Of a DNA stretch of 41,522 nt, positions 20,991 to 29,080 are shown in pieces. A model generated the notes under the pieces. That model was not told the DNA's origin, did no database searches, and was given only the letters and a program-made list of their open reading frames with translations. The position numbers were made by a program, and so were the translations under genes. Position 1 is the stretch's first letter. Every line of letters begins with the position of its first letter. Origin of the DNA: Thermoanaerobaculia bacterium (lineage in GTDB: Bacteria > Acidobacteriota > Thermoanaerobaculia > Gp7-AA8); assembly GCA_017883235.1 (NCBI GenBank), contig JADGNY010000053.1, forward strand, positions 1 through 41,522. Direction: 5' to 3'.

Positions 20991-22922
20991 ATGCGCGTCG
21001 TGCGGCTCGCTTCCGCTCTTTTCGCGCTGTTTCCCGCGGTTCTCCTCGCCGGGGGCTTCTCCCGCGGTCACGATTTTCATTTGCCGACCGAGGCGGAGAA
21101 GGCACTGAAAAGCGAAGACGGTTCTCCGGCCGCCGTGCTTGACTGGGTGCGCCTGGACGACAATACCGACGGCATTGAAGCCGAGTACGTCCGCATTAAG
21201 ATCTTCACCGACGAAGGGAAGAAATACGGCGACGTCGAGGTGCCGTACTTCAATGCCTATCCGATGTTCGGACTCGTCACCGACATTTCCGCGCGAACGA
21301 TCCATGCGGGTGGGACCATCGTTCCGTTCGACGGTAAGGTTTTCGACAAAGTGCTGTACAAGTCCGGCGGAATATCCGGCGGCGTATCGCTGCGCGCCAG
21401 AACCTTCAGCCTCGCCGACGTGCAGCCGGGGAGCATTCTCGAATATCGCTTCCTGCTGCGGCACGCGGCAAACATGCTGACCGACACGTTCTGGGAGTTG
21501 CAGCGCGACATCCCTCTTCTTCATGCGAAGCTGACGCTTCGCCCGTACCCGGCAGGCGATTTCCAGACGTTTTTTACATACGCCGGACTGCCGGCGGGGA
21601 AGGTCCCGGTCAGGAGTCCCGATCGCACGCACTACGATCTGGAGGTCGATCACATCCCGCCGTTTTTGCGGGAGGAGTATGCGCCGCCCGAGGAGGAGCT
21701 CAAGCCTCACGTGGCGTTCTACTACACGAGCAGTCACCTTCGGCCCGATGAATTCTGGAAGGCGCAGGCGCAGCAGTACGTGAAGACCATCGAGACCTTC
21801 ATCGGCTCGCCAGCCCAGTTCGCCGCCGCCCGAGCGGCGGCGGCATCAAACGACACGAGAAGTGCGGATGAGAAGGCTCGGAAGATTTACGCGCGCACGC
21901 AGAAGTTGCGTAATCTCAGCTTCGGCACCGACAGTTCGAAAACGGCCGCGAGCCGCAGCGCGCTTGACGTGCTTAACGCGGGTGCTGGATTCAGCGACGA
22001 GATCAGCCGTTGCTTCGTGGCACTGGCGCGCGCGGACGGGCTCGATGCCGTGGCCGTGCGCGTAGCGCCGCGCAATCGCTCGTTCTTCAGCGACAAGATT
22101 CCTGACGCCGGTCAGATGAGTGGCGAGATCGCGCTGGTCATGATCGACGGCAAACCGGTCTATCTCGATCCGGGAACGCCGGGTGCTCCTTACGGCGTCG
22201 TGTCGTGGGAGAAGACGGGCGTGCCTGCCATCCGCATGTCCAAAGGCGGTCCCGAGTGGATCAAGACGCCGGCAGGCGCGCCCGCCGAAGCAGTGACGCA
22301 GCGCAAGGCCGATCTTCGCATCGAAGACGAGGGTTTGAAGGGGACGGTGACCGCCACCTTCACCGGACAGGAGGCGTTGATCCGCCGCCTGCGGGGAGAC
22401 GATGAGGCGGCGCGCAAAAAGGCGATCGAAGAGGAAGCGAAGGGGTGGTTTCCGAACGGCGCAATCCTGAAGCTCGTCAAGGCGGACGATTTATCGTCAT
22501 CGGCCGACGCTGTCGTGGCCACATTCGACCTCGAGTTGCCGAACGTCATGTCGTCGGCGGGAACCCGCACGCTCGTCCCGCTGTCGGTATTCACCACTAC
22601 CTCGAAAAATCCGTTCGCGCCGAGCACGCGCACCCAACTGATTTACTTTCCATACGCGCGGAGCACGCGGGACGAGGTGACGATCACCGTTCCGGCGTCG
22701 ATGGAGATCGTCTCGCTACCGCAGGCGGCGGACGTGAGCGCGGGCGTGCTGAAGTACAGCAGCAACGTCCGGCAGAACGGCAATGAAGTGGTGTTTCATC
22801 GGACGATGAGCATCGACGCGATGTTCGTCGAGCGCCAGTACTACGGCGCGCTCCGGAACTTCTTCGCCGCGGTTGGCAACGCCGACCAGCGTCCGCTGGT
22901 GATCAAGAGAGCCGGGAATTGA
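20991..22922 (+). CDS. Secreted DUF3857/transglutaminase-like protein, catalytically degenerate
   Basis: A 643-residue exported protein. ATG 20991 gives a clean signal peptide (RLASALFALFPAVLLAGG); an in-frame ATG at 20943 would put 16 polar residues before it. Residues about 40-260 match DUF3857 (ADVQPGSILEYRFLL near 143), followed by a transglutaminase-like core around 290-400. Aligned with the next gene, the catalytic Cys position is Ser335 (GAGFSDEIS), the His position is Glu379 (SGEIALV), and only Asp393 (YLDPGT) remains. It is therefore probably a binding rather than a catalytic protein. Its last bases overlap the start of the second paralogue, so the two are coexpressed. Confidence 0.8.
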   Translation: MRVVRLASALFALFPAVLLAGGFSRGHDFHLPTEAEKALKSEDGSPAAVLDWVRLDDNTDGIEAEYVRIKIFTDEGKKYGDVEVPYFNAYPMFGLVTDISARTIHAGGTIVPFDGKVFDKVLYKSGGISGGVSLRARTFSLADVQPGSILEYRFLLRHAANMLTDTFWELQRDIPLLHAKLTLRPYPAGDFQTFFTYAGLPAGKVPVRSPDRTHYDLEVDHIPPFLREEYAPPEEELKPHVAFYYTSSHLRPDEFWKAQAQQYVKTIETFIGSPAQFAAARAAAASNDTRSADEKARKIYARTQKLRNLSFGTDSSKTAASRSALDVLNAGAGFSDEISRCFVALARADGLDAVAVRVAPRNRSFFSDKIPDAGQMSGEIALVMIDGKPVYLDPGTPGAPYGVVSWEKTGVPAIRMSKGGPEWIKTPAGAPAEAVTQRKADLRIEDEGLKGTVTATFTGQEALIRRLRGDDEAARKKAIEEEAKGWFPNGAILKLVKADDLSSSADAVVATFDLELPNVMSSAGTRTLVPLSVFTTTSKNPFAPSTRTQLIYFPYARSTRDEVTITVPASMEIVSLPQAADVSAGVLKYSSNVRQNGNEVVFHRTMSIDAMFVERQYYGALRNFFAAVGNADQRPLVIKRAGN

Positions 22923-24841
22923 TTTCTTCACGGCTCGCTGTTGCTGCAGCCGTTCTCGCCGCCGCGCCGTTCGCGCGAGCGGCGCCGGATTGGGTGGTCA
23001 TGGCCGCGCATACGTCCGCTCCGGCGTATGCGGCAAGCGCAAGCGCGGTGATCCTCTACGACTTCACCGCGGTTTCGGTCACTGGCGACACGGTCTCGAC
23101 ACGCCGGCGCCGCGTGATCAGGATACTGACGGCGGCGGGACGCGATCTGGCCGAGATCGATCTTGTGCTCGACCGCGCCACAAAGCTTGGCTATCTCCAT
23201 GCCTGGAGCATCACCAACGGCGTGGAGAAGGAAGTGGGGGAGCGCGACGCCATCGAGACGGCCGCATTCGGTGACGTCTACGACGATCTGCGCGTAAAGG
23301 TCCTGCGGATCCCCGCGGCGCAGCCCGGGAGCGTGATCGCGTACGAGTACGAAGAGAGCACGCGTCCATGGGCGATGGAAACGACCTGGCATTTTCAAAG
23401 CGATGTTCCCGTGATCGAGACGACGTTTGCGCTGGCGCTGCCGGCGGGCTGGTCGTATGACGCGCACTGGTTTCATCGCGACGCCGTCGCGCCGTCGGCT
23501 GGTCCCGCTGGGGCGGTTTGGACTCTTCACGATGTTCCGGCGATCGGCGACGAGCCGCGGAGACCGTCCCTGAGTGCACTCTCCGGCCGCCTCTCCATCA
23601 GCTTCGGCGCGAAGGGGGGCCGGTCGTGGAGCGATATCGGGCGCTGGTACGCGCTGCTCGCCGATCCGCGCTGCGCGGCATCGCCGCAAATGAGCGCGAA
23701 CGTGCACGCTCTGGCCGCGGCGGATGCCCCGGCGGTCGATCGAGTCCGCGCGCTCGGTGCGTTCGTGCAGCAGCAGGTGCGCTATGTGGCCGTGGAGATC
23801 GGTATCGGCGGGTATCAGCCACACGCCGCGGCGGATGTCTTCTCGAACCGTTACGGCGACTGCAAGGACAAAGTGACCGTGCTGCGCACGATGCTGCGGG
23901 AAGCGGGGATCGAGTCGCACTACGTGCTCGTCAACACCACGCCGGGCGTCGTCGATGCAGACTTCTCCACCGCCGGCGTGTTCAATCACGCCATCATCGC
24001 TGTTCTCCTTCCGCCGGGAGCCTCCCTGAGCGGCATTTACTCCTCGGTTCAGCATCCGCGCCTCGGCACGCTGCTGTTCTTCGATCCGACGAGCGCTGTG
24101 GCGCCGGTCGGATATCTGCCGCAGTATCTGCAGCGGAGCCGCGGATTACTCGTGACCGCTGATGGTGGAGAGCTGGTCGAGCTGCCGGCCGCGCCGCCCG
24201 CGGCAAATCAGTTGCGGCGGCATGCGGCGTTCCGCCTTGATGAGAACGGTACACTCAGTGGCGAAGTCGAAGAAGTGCGCAGTGGGGAGATCGCCGCCGA
24301 TCTGCGCGCGCTATTGCGGCCGCTCAAAGCCAGCGATCGCATCGGCGCGATCGAGTCGGGCGTTGCCGGTTCTCTCGGCGACTTCCACGCAACGGATATG
24401 AAGATCGAGAACCTGGACCAGTCCGGTACCGACCTTCTGATTCGCTACAGAGTGGCCGTGCCCGGCTACGCGAAGCGGACGGCCGGCATGGTGCTCGTTC
24501 GCCCGCGCGTCCTGGGCCAGAAGGAAGAGACGATCGTCGATGCCTCCCACCGCGAATACCCGTACGTCACCGACGGTCCCTCGCTTCAGACCGATGACTT
24601 CGAGATCACCTTTCCCGGCTCGCTGCATCTCGACGAGCTTCCGCCGCCCGTGTCGCTGTCGAACGAGCTCCTGAGTTACTCGAGCAGCTCGCACGCCGCG
24701 GAGGGGAAACTGATGTTCCAGCGGCAATACGAGATGCGGGCGTTTTCCGTGCCGCCCTCGAAGCTCCCCGAGTTGAATCGCGCCTTCTCGAAAATCGCCG
24801 CCGACGAACGCGGCAATGCGGTGTTCACCGAGAAGCCGTAG
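22919..24841 (+). CDS. Secreted DUF3857/transglutaminase-like cysteine protease fold protein
   Basis: A 640-residue paralogue of the preceding protein with an intact catalytic triad: Cys315 in RYGDCKDK, His357 in FNHAIIAV and Asp389 in FFDPT. It starts at TTG 22919, overlapping the previous stop (TTGA). The signal peptide is LAVAAAVLAAAPFARAA. DUF3857 occupies about 40-250, with AQPGSVIAYEYEEST near 133. The transglutaminase core covers 260-400, then a beta-rich C-terminal domain (DUF2569/3858-like region) carries GSLHLDELPPPV near 563. Likely periplasmic or surface; may act on peptides or cross-link substrates. The substrate is unknown. Confidence 0.85.
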   Translation: MISSRLAVAAAVLAAAPFARAAPDWVVMAAHTSAPAYAASASAVILYDFTAVSVTGDTVSTRRRRVIRILTAAGRDLAEIDLVLDRATKLGYLHAWSITNGVEKEVGERDAIETAAFGDVYDDLRVKVLRIPAAQPGSVIAYEYEESTRPWAMETTWHFQSDVPVIETTFALALPAGWSYDAHWFHRDAVAPSAGPAGAVWTLHDVPAIGDEPRRPSLSALSGRLSISFGAKGGRSWSDIGRWYALLADPRCAASPQMSANVHALAAADAPAVDRVRALGAFVQQQVRYVAVEIGIGGYQPHAAADVFSNRYGDCKDKVTVLRTMLREAGIESHYVLVNTTPGVVDADFSTAGVFNHAIIAVLLPPGASLSGIYSSVQHPRLGTLLFFDPTSAVAPVGYLPQYLQRSRGLLVTADGGELVELPAAPPAANQLRRHAAFRLDENGTLSGEVEEVRSGEIAADLRALLRPLKASDRIGAIESGVAGSLGDFHATDMKIENLDQSGTDLLIRYRVAVPGYAKRTAGMVLVRPRVLGQKEETIVDASHREYPYVTDGPSLQTDDFEITFPGSLHLDELPPPVSLSNELLSYSSSSHAAEGKLMFQRQYEMRAFSVPPSKLPELNRAFSKIAADERGNAVFTEKP

Positions 24842-24888
24842 GGGGTAGGTTGCCAGCCAACCCGGCCAGCCGTGTCGGTTGTGTGCGG

Positions 24889-25050
24889 GGAGAGCAGGCG
24901 TCTCGCCGGGCGGTGGGTGTCGCCAACAGCAGGGTTGAGCTTGAAAACTCGGATCGGGGCGCTTCCGTCTTTGGCCAACAGTTCCGTTCGCCTTCGTCCC
25001 CACCGTCGGGCGAGACGCCCGCCGGGAGCAGGCGCGGACGCCTGCTCTCC
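24889..25050. repeat. Long palindromic element, family A (copy 3)
   Basis: A 162-bp element starting GGAGAGCAGGCGTCTCGCC and ending with the complement type GGACGCCTGCTCTCC. It shares the GCGTCTCGCC core and the RAGVSPA-type frames of the other copies. It lies 47 bp after the second DUF3857 gene. Confidence 0.8.
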
Positions 25051-25093
25051 TTTGTCGAAGTGATAGGGTTGACGGAGTGAGTGTGATTGTCTA

Positions 25094-25116
25094 AACTTAG
25101 TCCGACTAACTTAGTC
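25094..25116 (+). promoter_or_regulatory. Putative operator of the phd/vapC-type module
   Basis: AACTTAGTC occurs twice (25094-25102 and 25108-25116), and GACTAA-C-TTAGTC (25104-25116) is a perfect inverted repeat. It lies 14 bp before the antitoxin start, where autorepressors of toxin-antitoxin operons bind. The sequence is AT-rich compared with its surroundings. Confidence 0.6.
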
Positions 25117-25129
25117 TTGTGAGAGCGAC

Positions 25130-25369
25130 ATGGTCACCGTGAATATTCATGAAGCGAAGACGCAGCTTTCCAAGCTGGTCGATCAAGCCGTCAAGGGCGA
25201 AGCGTTCATCATCGCCAAGGCGGGCAAGCCGCTGGTGAAGGTTGCGGCCCTGGATGCTCCGCCGGTGCCGAAGCGGCTGGGATTTCTGGCGGGCGAGATT
25301 GCCGTGCCGAAGGATTTCGACCGCATGGGCGAAGCCGAGATCGCGGCCCTGTTCGGTATCGTTGCGTGA
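25130..25369 (+). CDS. Phd/YefM-family antitoxin
   Basis: A 79-residue antitoxin. The N-terminal DNA-binding part MVTVNIHEAKTQLSKLVDQ, then GEAFIIAKAGKPLVKVAAL, is the canonical Phd/YefM pattern. The C-terminal tail (GFLAGEIAVPKDFDRMGEAEIAALF) should wrap the toxin. The stop overlaps the toxin GTG start (GTGA), implying coupling. It probably represses its own promoter through the inverted repeat at 25094-25116. Confidence 0.93.
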   Translation: MVTVNIHEAKTQLSKLVDQAVKGEAFIIAKAGKPLVKVAALDAPPVPKRLGFLAGEIAVPKDFDRMGEAEIAALFGIVA

Positions 25370-25752
25370 AGCTCCTGCTGGATACGCAGATCCTTCTCTG
25401 GGCGGCCGGCCAGCCTGAGCGTCTTTCCGTCGCGGCGCGCAAGCTGCTCAACGATCCGAGTAACGAGCTCCTCTTCAGTGCTGCCAGCCTGTGGGAGATT
25501 GCGATCAAAAACACACTCGGCCGCGAGGACTTCCGCGTCGAGCCCCGTCTACTGCGCCGCGGGCTGCTCGACAACGGCTACACCGAGTTGCCCATCACGG
25601 GGCAACACGCGGTGAGCGTCGATGGCTTGCCTCCATTGCACAAAGATCCGTTCGATCGCATCCTGGTTGCTCAGGCTCTCACCGATGGCATCACGCTGGT
25701 CACTGCCGATGCGCAACTGGTTCGGTATCCCGGTCCGGTACGCAAGGTGTAA
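25366..25752 (+). CDS. vapC: VapC-family PIN toxin
   Basis: A 128-residue PIN-domain ribonuclease toxin paired with the preceding Phd-type antitoxin. Acidic metal-binding residues are visible: Asp6 in LLLDTQILLW, Glu44 in SLWEIAIK, and Asp94/Asp97 in HKDPFDRILVAQA, followed by VTADAQLVRY. This is the classical antitoxin-first order, unlike the module at 314. The start is GTG, overlapping the antitoxin stop. The cleaved RNA is unknown; many VapCs cut tRNA or 23S rRNA. Confidence 0.93.
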   Translation: MKLLLDTQILLWAAGQPERLSVAARKLLNDPSNELLFSAASLWEIAIKNTLGREDFRVEPRLLRRGLLDNGYTELPITGQHAVSVDGLPPLHKDPFDRILVAQALTDGITLVTADAQLVRYPGPVRKV

Positions 25753-25790
25753 GCAGTTCCGGGAACCTCGTACCGCGATACGATCCCGCC

Positions 25791-27107
25791 ATGCGGCAGA
25801 TCGCTCTCTTCCTCTTCCTCCTCGCCTCAGCGGCGACGCTGACCGCCCAGATTAACGACTCCGAAGTCTGGGTCGGTTCGCTCGACATGGCCCGTGGCCG
25901 CTTCGTCGTCTCGAACCTGGTCAACATCTCCAAGCATCCGGGATACGACAACCAGCCGGCGTTCTTTCCGGATGGGAGAGTGGTGTTCACGTCGCAGATC
26001 GCGGTGCTCGATGAGACGGGGCATGCGGTGCAGGCAGTGATCCACGATTTCGCGAGCGGCACGTCGGCGCCGGTTCCGGGAGCGCTCGGGTTCAGTCCCA
26101 CGCCGGCGGCGGATGGATCGCTGATGCTGCTGCGCGAGGGGAAGGTGTGGCTTCACGAGGCCTCGGGGAAAGAGCGCACGCTGACGGAGACGAACGACGC
26201 GGGCTACTTCTGCCGCTTCGACGACCGGACGTGGGTTCTTTTCATGAACGACAAGCAGCGCCGCATCGTCGTCTATGACGCGATGACGAAGGCGCTCGAT
26301 ACGATGGCGGTCGGTGCGGGGTCGGCGCCGATCCGCATTCCGGGCAAGCGGGCGGTGACCTTCGTCGCCGTCGAGCCGTTTCCGGCTCCGGAAGGCGAAG
26401 CGGCGAAGAGCGCGCCGCCTCGCAAGTTGTTCCTGCGGCAACTCGACCTCGGCAACCGCCTGGTGACGACGCTGACCGCGGTTCCCTTCCCCACCTCGGG
26501 GAGCCACGTCCGGACTTCGCGCGGCACGCTCCTCATGGCCTCCGCGCACACCATCTACGAGTGGAATCCAGCGCATCCCGATGAATGGCGTCCCGTGGCC
26601 CAGTTCGATGATCCGGAGCTGCAAGGACTCACGCGAATCGCGCTCAACCCGCGCGGCGATCGGATCGCCCTGGTCTCGACGCCGAGGGATGAGACGATCA
26701 TCCGCGACTCGCGGGCGGCATCGAACGAGGCGCTGGCCGCCCACAACGCGGCGGCATTCGCACAGGTGCTGAGGGACGACGTCATCGTCACCGCGGCGAG
26801 CGGGAAGGTGATTCAGGGTCGCGCGGCGATGCGGCAGGAGATCGAGTCGCGCTGGAAAGCGCAGCCGGACCTCGTGTTCGTTCGAACGCCGGCGTCGATC
26901 GAGATCAGCCGCAGCGATCCCTCGGCATCGGAACGGGGAACATGGACGGGACACGCAACGACAACCGCCGGTCCGGCCGATTGGCGCGGCGACTACATGG
27001 CAGTTTGGCGAAAGACGGTGAGCAGCGCGGGATTGCCATCGTGGGCGATCGCGACGGAAGTGTTCGTCGCACTCGATTGCAGCGGCGCTGGGTGTGCGGC
27101 GCGGTAG
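25791..27107 (+). CDS. Secreted beta-propeller protein with C-terminal NTF2-like domain
   Basis: A 438-residue protein. The signal peptide is RQIALFLFLLASAATLTA. Residues 22-310 look like a WD40/TolB-type propeller: repeated strands such as NQPAFFPDGRVVFTS near 47, LGFSPTPAADGSLML near 100 and RIALNPRGDRIALVS near 285. Residues about 315-435 form a SnoaL/DUF4440-like domain (SNEALAAHNAAAFAQVLRDD, RAAMRQEIESRW, DYMAVWRKTV). The combination suggests a periplasmic binding or sensing role, but no enzyme activity is indicated. A TACGAT -10-like hexamer sits 6 bp before the ATG. Confidence 0.75.
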   Translation: MRQIALFLFLLASAATLTAQINDSEVWVGSLDMARGRFVVSNLVNISKHPGYDNQPAFFPDGRVVFTSQIAVLDETGHAVQAVIHDFASGTSAPVPGALGFSPTPAADGSLMLLREGKVWLHEASGKERTLTETNDAGYFCRFDDRTWVLFMNDKQRRIVVYDAMTKALDTMAVGAGSAPIRIPGKRAVTFVAVEPFPAPEGEAAKSAPPRKLFLRQLDLGNRLVTTLTAVPFPTSGSHVRTSRGTLLMASAHTIYEWNPAHPDEWRPVAQFDDPELQGLTRIALNPRGDRIALVSTPRDETIIRDSRAASNEALAAHNAAAFAQVLRDDVIVTAASGKVIQGRAAMRQEIESRWKAQPDLVFVRTPASIEISRSDPSASERGTWTGHATTTAGPADWRGDYMAVWRKTVSSAGLPSWAIATEVFVALDCSGAGCAAR

Positions 27108-27182
27108 GCCAACTACGGGCGCGGGACTTGCGTTCGTGTAACGCCATTCCTGCATCGGCCGCTCTCCATCGTTGCCCTTCTT

Positions 27183-28055
27183 TTGATCACCCAGGCCGCA
27201 AGCGCCGCCAGCGTTCCCGATTCGTCGCTCAAAGCCGGCGACTCATCGATCACTGTCGGCTTCTCCGAGGAGGTTCCGCAAGCATTTCGAACGCTCGTGG
27301 AAAACTGGGTTCACGATGCGGCGGATGCGGTGATGACGGTCTATGGCCGCTATCCCGTCAAGCAGGTGATGATCAGGGTGGAGGTCGGGCTCGGCGGGCA
27401 TGGTGTGAGCAGCGGCAGAACCTTCGACGGGCGGCTGATCAAAGTGCGCATGGCATCGGATGTGACTCGGGCAATCCTCCGCTCCGACTGGATCCTGACT
27501 CACGAGATGTTTCACCTCGGCTTTCCCGACACCGAGGCCAATTGGATCGGGGAGGGCTTGTCGACCTACCTGGAGCCGCTGGCCCGCGCGCGGGCGGGAC
27601 AGCTCGGTGCTGACGAAGTCTGGGGCAGCATGATGGACGGCTTCCCGAAAGGCCTTCCCGCCGCCGGTGACATGGGCCTCGACAAAACGCCGACCTGGGG
27701 CCGCACCTACTGGGGCGGAGCGCTGTTCTGGCTGCTCGCCGACGTCGAGATCCGCCAGAAGAGCGGTAACCGAAAGTCGCTCGACGACACCCTTCGCGCC
27801 ATCCTTGTCGAAGGAGGAACCGGATCAGAGAACTGGCCGGAGGAGAAGATCTTCCGCCGTGGTGATGCCGCCATCGGAATGCCGATCCTTGAAGAACTAC
27901 ACGAACGCCTTGGTGCTCACCCGGAGACGACCGATCTCGCCGCGTTCTGGGCGCAACTCGGCGTCAGCCGAAAGGGGCGCGCGGTCGTTTTCAATGAGGA
28001 CGCGCCGCTGGCAGCGATCCGGCGTGCGCTGACGAGTGGCAAAGCTGGTCACTGA
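27183..28055 (+). CDS. Exported HExxH zinc metallopeptidase-like protein (start uncertain)
   Basis: At least 290 residues. The zinc motif is H107-E-M-F-H111 in LTHEMFHLGFPDTEANW, with a downstream GEG (Glu124) as the candidate third ligand and the aromatic stretch TWGRTYWGGALFWLLAD near 170, as in gluzincin aminopeptidases. The first recognised start is TTG 27183, which gives a truncated signal peptide. The same frame continues upstream with HRPLSIVALLLITQAASA, a full signal sequence, back to the TAG at 27105, with no ATG, GTG or TTG. Either a rare start (CTG 27150) is used or the sequence has an error or mutation. Follows the propeller gene by 75 bp. Confidence 0.7.
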   Translation: MITQAASAASVPDSSLKAGDSSITVGFSEEVPQAFRTLVENWVHDAADAVMTVYGRYPVKQVMIRVEVGLGGHGVSSGRTFDGRLIKVRMASDVTRAILRSDWILTHEMFHLGFPDTEANWIGEGLSTYLEPLARARAGQLGADEVWGSMMDGFPKGLPAAGDMGLDKTPTWGRTYWGGALFWLLADVEIRQKSGNRKSLDDTLRAILVEGGTGSENWPEEKIFRRGDAAIGMPILEELHERLGAHPETTDLAAFWAQLGVSRKGRAVVFNEDAPLAAIRRALTSGKAGH

Positions 28056-28072
28056 TCGGATTCACGACACCG

Positions 28073-28257
28073 GGAGAGCGGGCGTCCCGCCTGCTCCCGG
28101 CGGGCGTCTCGCCCGACGGTGGGGGACGAACGCAAACATAAATGTTGGCGAACGATGGCGGAGTCTCGATCCGCGTTTCCAGGTTCAACCCTGCTGCTCC
28201 GGGGACCCACCGCCGGGCGAGACGCCGCGCCGGGAGCAGGCGAGACGCCCGCTCTCC
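28073..28257. repeat. Long palindromic element, family A (copy 4)
   Basis: A 185-bp palindrome starting GGAGAGCGGGCGTCCCGCC and ending GAGACGCCCGCTCTCC. It begins 17 bp after the metallopeptidase stop. The centre differs from copies 1 and 2, so this is an independent insertion. The remaining bases to 28420 show no separate gene. Confidence 0.8.
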
Positions 28258-28420
28258 TGTCCAGGCTCTGGCGCTTCCGCGCGGGCGATCGTGGTGTTCA
28301 TGCGGCCAACGCAGTGAGCGGAGAGCGGGCCAGCGGCGTGCCGACTCTCGCCTTGCAGAGGCCGGATTGCGCTGGTCGTCCCGGAATAGAGCCTCGTTCT
28401 GTGTCTTACTATTCAGGCTC

Positions 28421-29080
28421 TTGCTGCCGCCGATCCAACTGAAAACCGTTCTCATACCCGCGCAATCCTTCGTCATGGGATCGGACGACGGCCGTCCCGA
28501 CGAGGGTCCCGTCCATCGCGTGTGGGTCGATGCGTTTGCGATCGGTCTCACGCAGGTGACCAACGGCGAATACGCGGCGTTTGCGAAGGCGACCGGCCGT
28601 CCGTTGCCGCCGTCGCCGTTCGTCGATCCGGAGCAGCCGGTCGTGGCGGTGTCGTGGTTCGACGCCGTGGCATTCTGCGAGTGGATGGGAGGACGTCTGC
28701 CGACCGAGGCGGAGTGGGAGTGCGCGGCACGGGGAGGGGTGGAAGGGATGCGCTATCCGTGGGGGAACGAGTTGCCGCCGCACGACGAGATGGATGGGCC
28801 GCGTCCAGTCGGCCGAGGGGCGCCGAATGCCTATGGTCTCTTCGACATCTGCGAGAACGTTCACGAATGGTGCAGCGACTGGTATGCGGCTGATTTCTAT
28901 CGTTCGTCGCCGGAGCGGAATCCGCTCGGTCCGGAGACGGGGACCCGCCGCGCCTCGCGGGGCGGTTCCTGGCGGCATCAGATCAAGGTCAGCCGCTGCG
29001 CGGCGCGATCGAGCCTTCCGCCGGAGTTTGAATATGCGGACTACGGCTTCCGGATTGCGCGCTCGGTGAAAGGCAGTTAA
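28421..29080 (+). CDS. Formylglycine-generating-enzyme (SUMF1)-like domain protein
   Basis: About 219 residues covering one SUMF1/FGE-sulfatase domain: TVLIPAQSFVMGSDDG at the start, VTNGEYAAF near 48, VAVSWFDAVAFCEWMGGRLPTEAEWE near 76-101, YPWGNE near 114, NAYGLFDICENVHEWCSDWY near 135-155, RRASRGGSWRHQ near 180 and RCAARSSLPP. True sulfatase-activating enzymes have a Cys pair after GGS; here those positions are not Cys and only the later RCAARS cysteine remains, so formylglycine formation is unlikely. TTG 28421 is a guess; sequence further upstream belongs to a palindrome. The TAA stop lies in the first unit of the following repeat array. Confidence 0.8.
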   Translation: MLPPIQLKTVLIPAQSFVMGSDDGRPDEGPVHRVWVDAFAIGLTQVTNGEYAAFAKATGRPLPPSPFVDPEQPVVAVSWFDAVAFCEWMGGRLPTEAEWECAARGGVEGMRYPWGNELPPHDEMDGPRPVGRGAPNAYGLFDICENVHEWCSDWYAADFYRSSPERNPLGPETGTRRASRGGSWRHQIKVSRCAARSSLPPEFEYADYGFRIARSVKGS

